NCBI GenBank assembly: GCA_002314195.1
Contig: DCCQ01000086.1
Coordinates: 1,615-27,279 of the forward strand
DNA from: Bacteroidales bacterium UBA1077
GTDB taxonomy: Bacteria; Bacteroidota; Bacteroidia; Bacteroidales; UBA932
Direction of reading: 5' to 3'
DNA: 25,665 bases
Positions 24,190-25,665 of the stretch are shown here, piece by piece. The stretch's first letter is position 1. Each line of letters opens with the position of its first letter. The position numbers were made by a program, and so were the translations under genes. The notes beneath the pieces were generated by a model. That model was not told the origin of the DNA, did not search any database, and saw only the letters and a list, made by a program, of their open reading frames with translations.

Positions 24190-25262
24190 TTAGTCAATGT
24201 AACCGTCGTTCTGAGTCAGATCTGGATTCATCTCTCTCTCTGAGGAATTGGCCATGTCGCACAGTATGTGCCCACAGACACGTGGGTGTACTTGGTCGAT
24301 ACAATCCTTTGCCTCGGAGAGATTACCGAGTTGCGCCTCGCATTCGGCCCGGTGGAGAAGGATCTCGGCATAACGGATGAGGTAGATGTTCTGGTCATAG
24401 ACCCAACGGGTCGTGCACTCATCGTTTTCAGGAACATATTTCCTCCAGAGGTAGTAGAACATGGAGTTGGTGTCGGTACGGATGTCGTATGGCTCTCCAG
24501 CGTCCAGGCAGTACGGCCAGCGAAGAGTCCAGGTGTGATTACCAATGCCACTGGCGTTTCCGTTAAAAATAGAATAAGGGGTTATGATCGCCATCATGAG
24601 CCGTGGGTCACGATTCTCGTAAACTTTCTTTATCCGTTCCTCATTGCCTTGGTCAAGGTACTTGAGCCTTTCCACGTAAGCCGGGTTCGGAAGGTAGTTG
24701 TTCCACGCCGAGCCGTCTGTGATACAGTTGCCATAGAGAGCGGCTCCACATTTTCTGTGTAGATTGGGACACCGCTCCAAAGCACATTGAGGTTGTAATA
24801 GCCATACGCGCGGAGAACAAGCGCCTCGGCCTTGATGCGGGCTTTCTCCTCATTGTCCATGTCCGGGACTGATTCAATGTGGTTGATCACATCGTTCGCC
24901 CTGTACACGATTGTGTAGAAGTACTTGTAGAAGTTGGCTACCGTGCCCGATGAGGAGGTGAGGTTTCCAGGACTCATACAGTTGTTCCCTTTCCAGTTGG
25001 CATCGACATCCATCACGGAAGAATATGAGTCGAACGGCATTCCGAGGGCTCCACCGCTGTAGTTCATTGAGAAGTGCTGGTAGAGGGCGTTGTAGGCTCC
25101 ATTGAGAGTCGCGCGTGCGAGGATAGGTGACTGCCATACCGTCGAGTTCGCGAAACTATATGATGGCACAGTGTCGAGATAGTCCTCCTTGCATCCGGAG
25201 GTACCAAGAACCATGGCGGCTGACGCCGCTGCTATTAAAGATTTTCTGAAAATATTTTTCAT
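24190..25262 (-). pseudogene. Broken SusD/RagB-family lipoprotein gene
   Basis: The ATG at 25262 gives a good lipoprotein signal (LGTSGC, Cys24) and the SusD N-terminus (ARATLNGAYNALYQHF, RANDVINHIESVPDM, RIKAEALVLRAYGYYNLNVLWSGVPIYTENVEPLSMAT). The frame then fails near 24718-24730. A different frame continues at SAWNNYLPNPAYVERL and YENRDPRLMMAIITPY, which normally lies far downstream, so the central TPR part is missing. This frame runs through the late SusD motif IRYAEILLHRAECEAQLGNLSEAKDCIDQV and is then broken again: WPIPQ (24240-24254) follows in another frame with the intervening segment missing. A frame change at a CT repeat (24231-24241) returns to MNPDLTQNDGYID, a normal SusD end. 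About 355 residues remain of an expected 500-600. Assembly error is possible. Confidence 0.8.
24231..24241. repeat. CT dinucleotide repeat at a frame change in the broken susD
   Basis: TCTCTCTCTCT on the plus strand, AGAGAGAGAGA in the minus-strand gene. With one AG unit fewer, the frame WPIPQ would continue as RE-MNPDLTQNDGY, the canonical SusD ending. Slippage at this tract is the likely cause of the last frame change. Confidence 0.55.
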
Positions 25263-25277
25263 GATATTCACAATCAA

Positions 25278-25665
25278 TTAGAAAGTAATGTTCACACCTG
25301 CTGAATATTGACGCATGGTCGAGTATGCAACTGTAGCGCGTTGTTCTGGGTCCTGACCTGAGAAGCCTGTGATGGCGAAGAGATTTTCTCCAGAGAGATA
25401 GAAACGAAGTCTCTGAACCATGAACTTCTGGCTGAGTTTGGCCGGAAGCGTGTAACCTATTTGAAGGTTGCGGAGTTTCAGGAAATTGCCCTTCTCAAGA
25501 TGGAGAGACGAGTTCGCGGAAGAAGGCGCGCTGCTGTTGTTTGTTAAATCGTTGTTTGGTAAAACGATAAATATTGAGTACTTTTGTTCTTGAACGAACA
25601 TTAGCTCGCTACAATTAGAACCAGAACAAGGCCTGCCGTAATGCCAGGGCAACCGCATCAAAATA
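25278..25665 (-). CDS. C-terminal end of a SusC-family transporter, cut by the window edge
   Basis: The frame is open from the window edge to a stop at 25278-25280. From about 25559 down, the protein is clearly SusC: SSLHLEKGNFLKLRNLQIGYTLPAKL, then LRFYLSGENLFAITGFSGQDPE and the final GVNITF, ending in Phe as barrels do. The broken susD starts 15 bases downstream, the usual SusC-SusD order. The first ~105 bases inside the edge (25560-25665) translate in this frame to a sequence that does not resemble SusC, so the coding region may be interrupted there. It is not possible to say from this window whether the rest of the gene is intact. Confidence 0.75.
   Translation of the reverse strand, partial: ILMRLPWHYGRPCSGSNCSELMFVQEQKYSIFIVLPNNDLTNNSSAPSSANSSLHLEKGNFLKLRNLQIGYTLPAKLSQKFMVQRLRFYLSGENLFAITGFSGQDPEQRATVAYSTMRQYSAGVNITF

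Noticed and set aside
24040..24380. Short plus-strand frames after the last operon gene
   Set aside because: They run through the terminator hairpin, have no ribosome site and no recognisable sequence.
24268..24762. A 164-codon plus-strand frame opposite the broken susD
   Set aside because: The minus strand carries clear SusD motifs here; the plus frame is a shadow.
1..25665. CRISPR array or rRNA/tRNA genes
   Set aside because: No regularly spaced direct repeats and no tRNA or rRNA signatures were found on either strand.

Overview
The window comes from a Bacteroidales-type (Bacteroidota) genome of moderate GC. The evidence is two SusC/SusD pairs, many lipoproteins with BACON, Ig-like, fimbrillin-like and fibronectin III domains, and -7 boxes of the Bacteroidota form TAnnTTTG. 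The genus cannot be fixed from sequence alone; a Bacteroides, Rikenellaceae or uncultured gut or rumen lineage would fit.

Left block (1-2895): a purine-scavenging group. A minus-strand adenine phosphoribosyltransferase (apt) is divergent from a plus-strand pair: a Tsx-like (DUF5020-type) outer-membrane channel and an AzgA-type purine permease. Together they would take a purine base across both membranes and convert it to a nucleotide. The 114-base divergent gap holds -7 boxes for both directions and two overlapping dyads.

Second block (2896-5803): the anaerobic ribonucleotide reductase pair nrdD-nrdG with a 4-base overlap. A -7 box, an upstream dyad and a perfect 14-bp inverted repeat at the expected transcript start precede it. 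The 245-base gap that follows holds a palindromic element, an intrinsic terminator facing the minus strand, and a promoter for the next operon.

Central block (6049-24017): ten tightly spaced plus-strand genes, about 18 kb, very probably one operon. In order they are: an Ig-like lipoprotein with an Lcl/FISUMP-like C-terminus; a small coiled-coil lipoprotein resembling the PL29-lyase N-terminal region without a lyase; a fimbrillin-like/BACON lipoprotein; two tandem paralogous BACON lipoproteins; a subtilisin-family (S8) protease with a lipoprotein signal; a fibronectin III lipoprotein; a SusC-type TonB-dependent transporter; its SusD partner; and a large SusE/F-position lipoprotein. No glycosidase, lyase, sulfatase, sigma/anti-sigma pair or two-component regulator is present. 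The simplest reading is a surface proteolysis and peptide-import locus: lipoproteins bind a protein substrate, subtilisin cuts it, and SusCD imports the products. This is inference from domain content. Four of the proteins share a recurring 100-120-residue module that I cannot name. Only susC, susD and the last gene have clear Shine-Dalgarno sequences.

Right end (24018-25665): a hairpin that can terminate both strands separates the operon from a converging minus-strand SusC/SusD pair. That susD is broken: two internal segments are missing and there is a further frame change at a CT repeat. Its susC runs off the window, and its last ~105 bases before the edge do not look like SusC, which suggests an insertion, rearrangement or assembly join.
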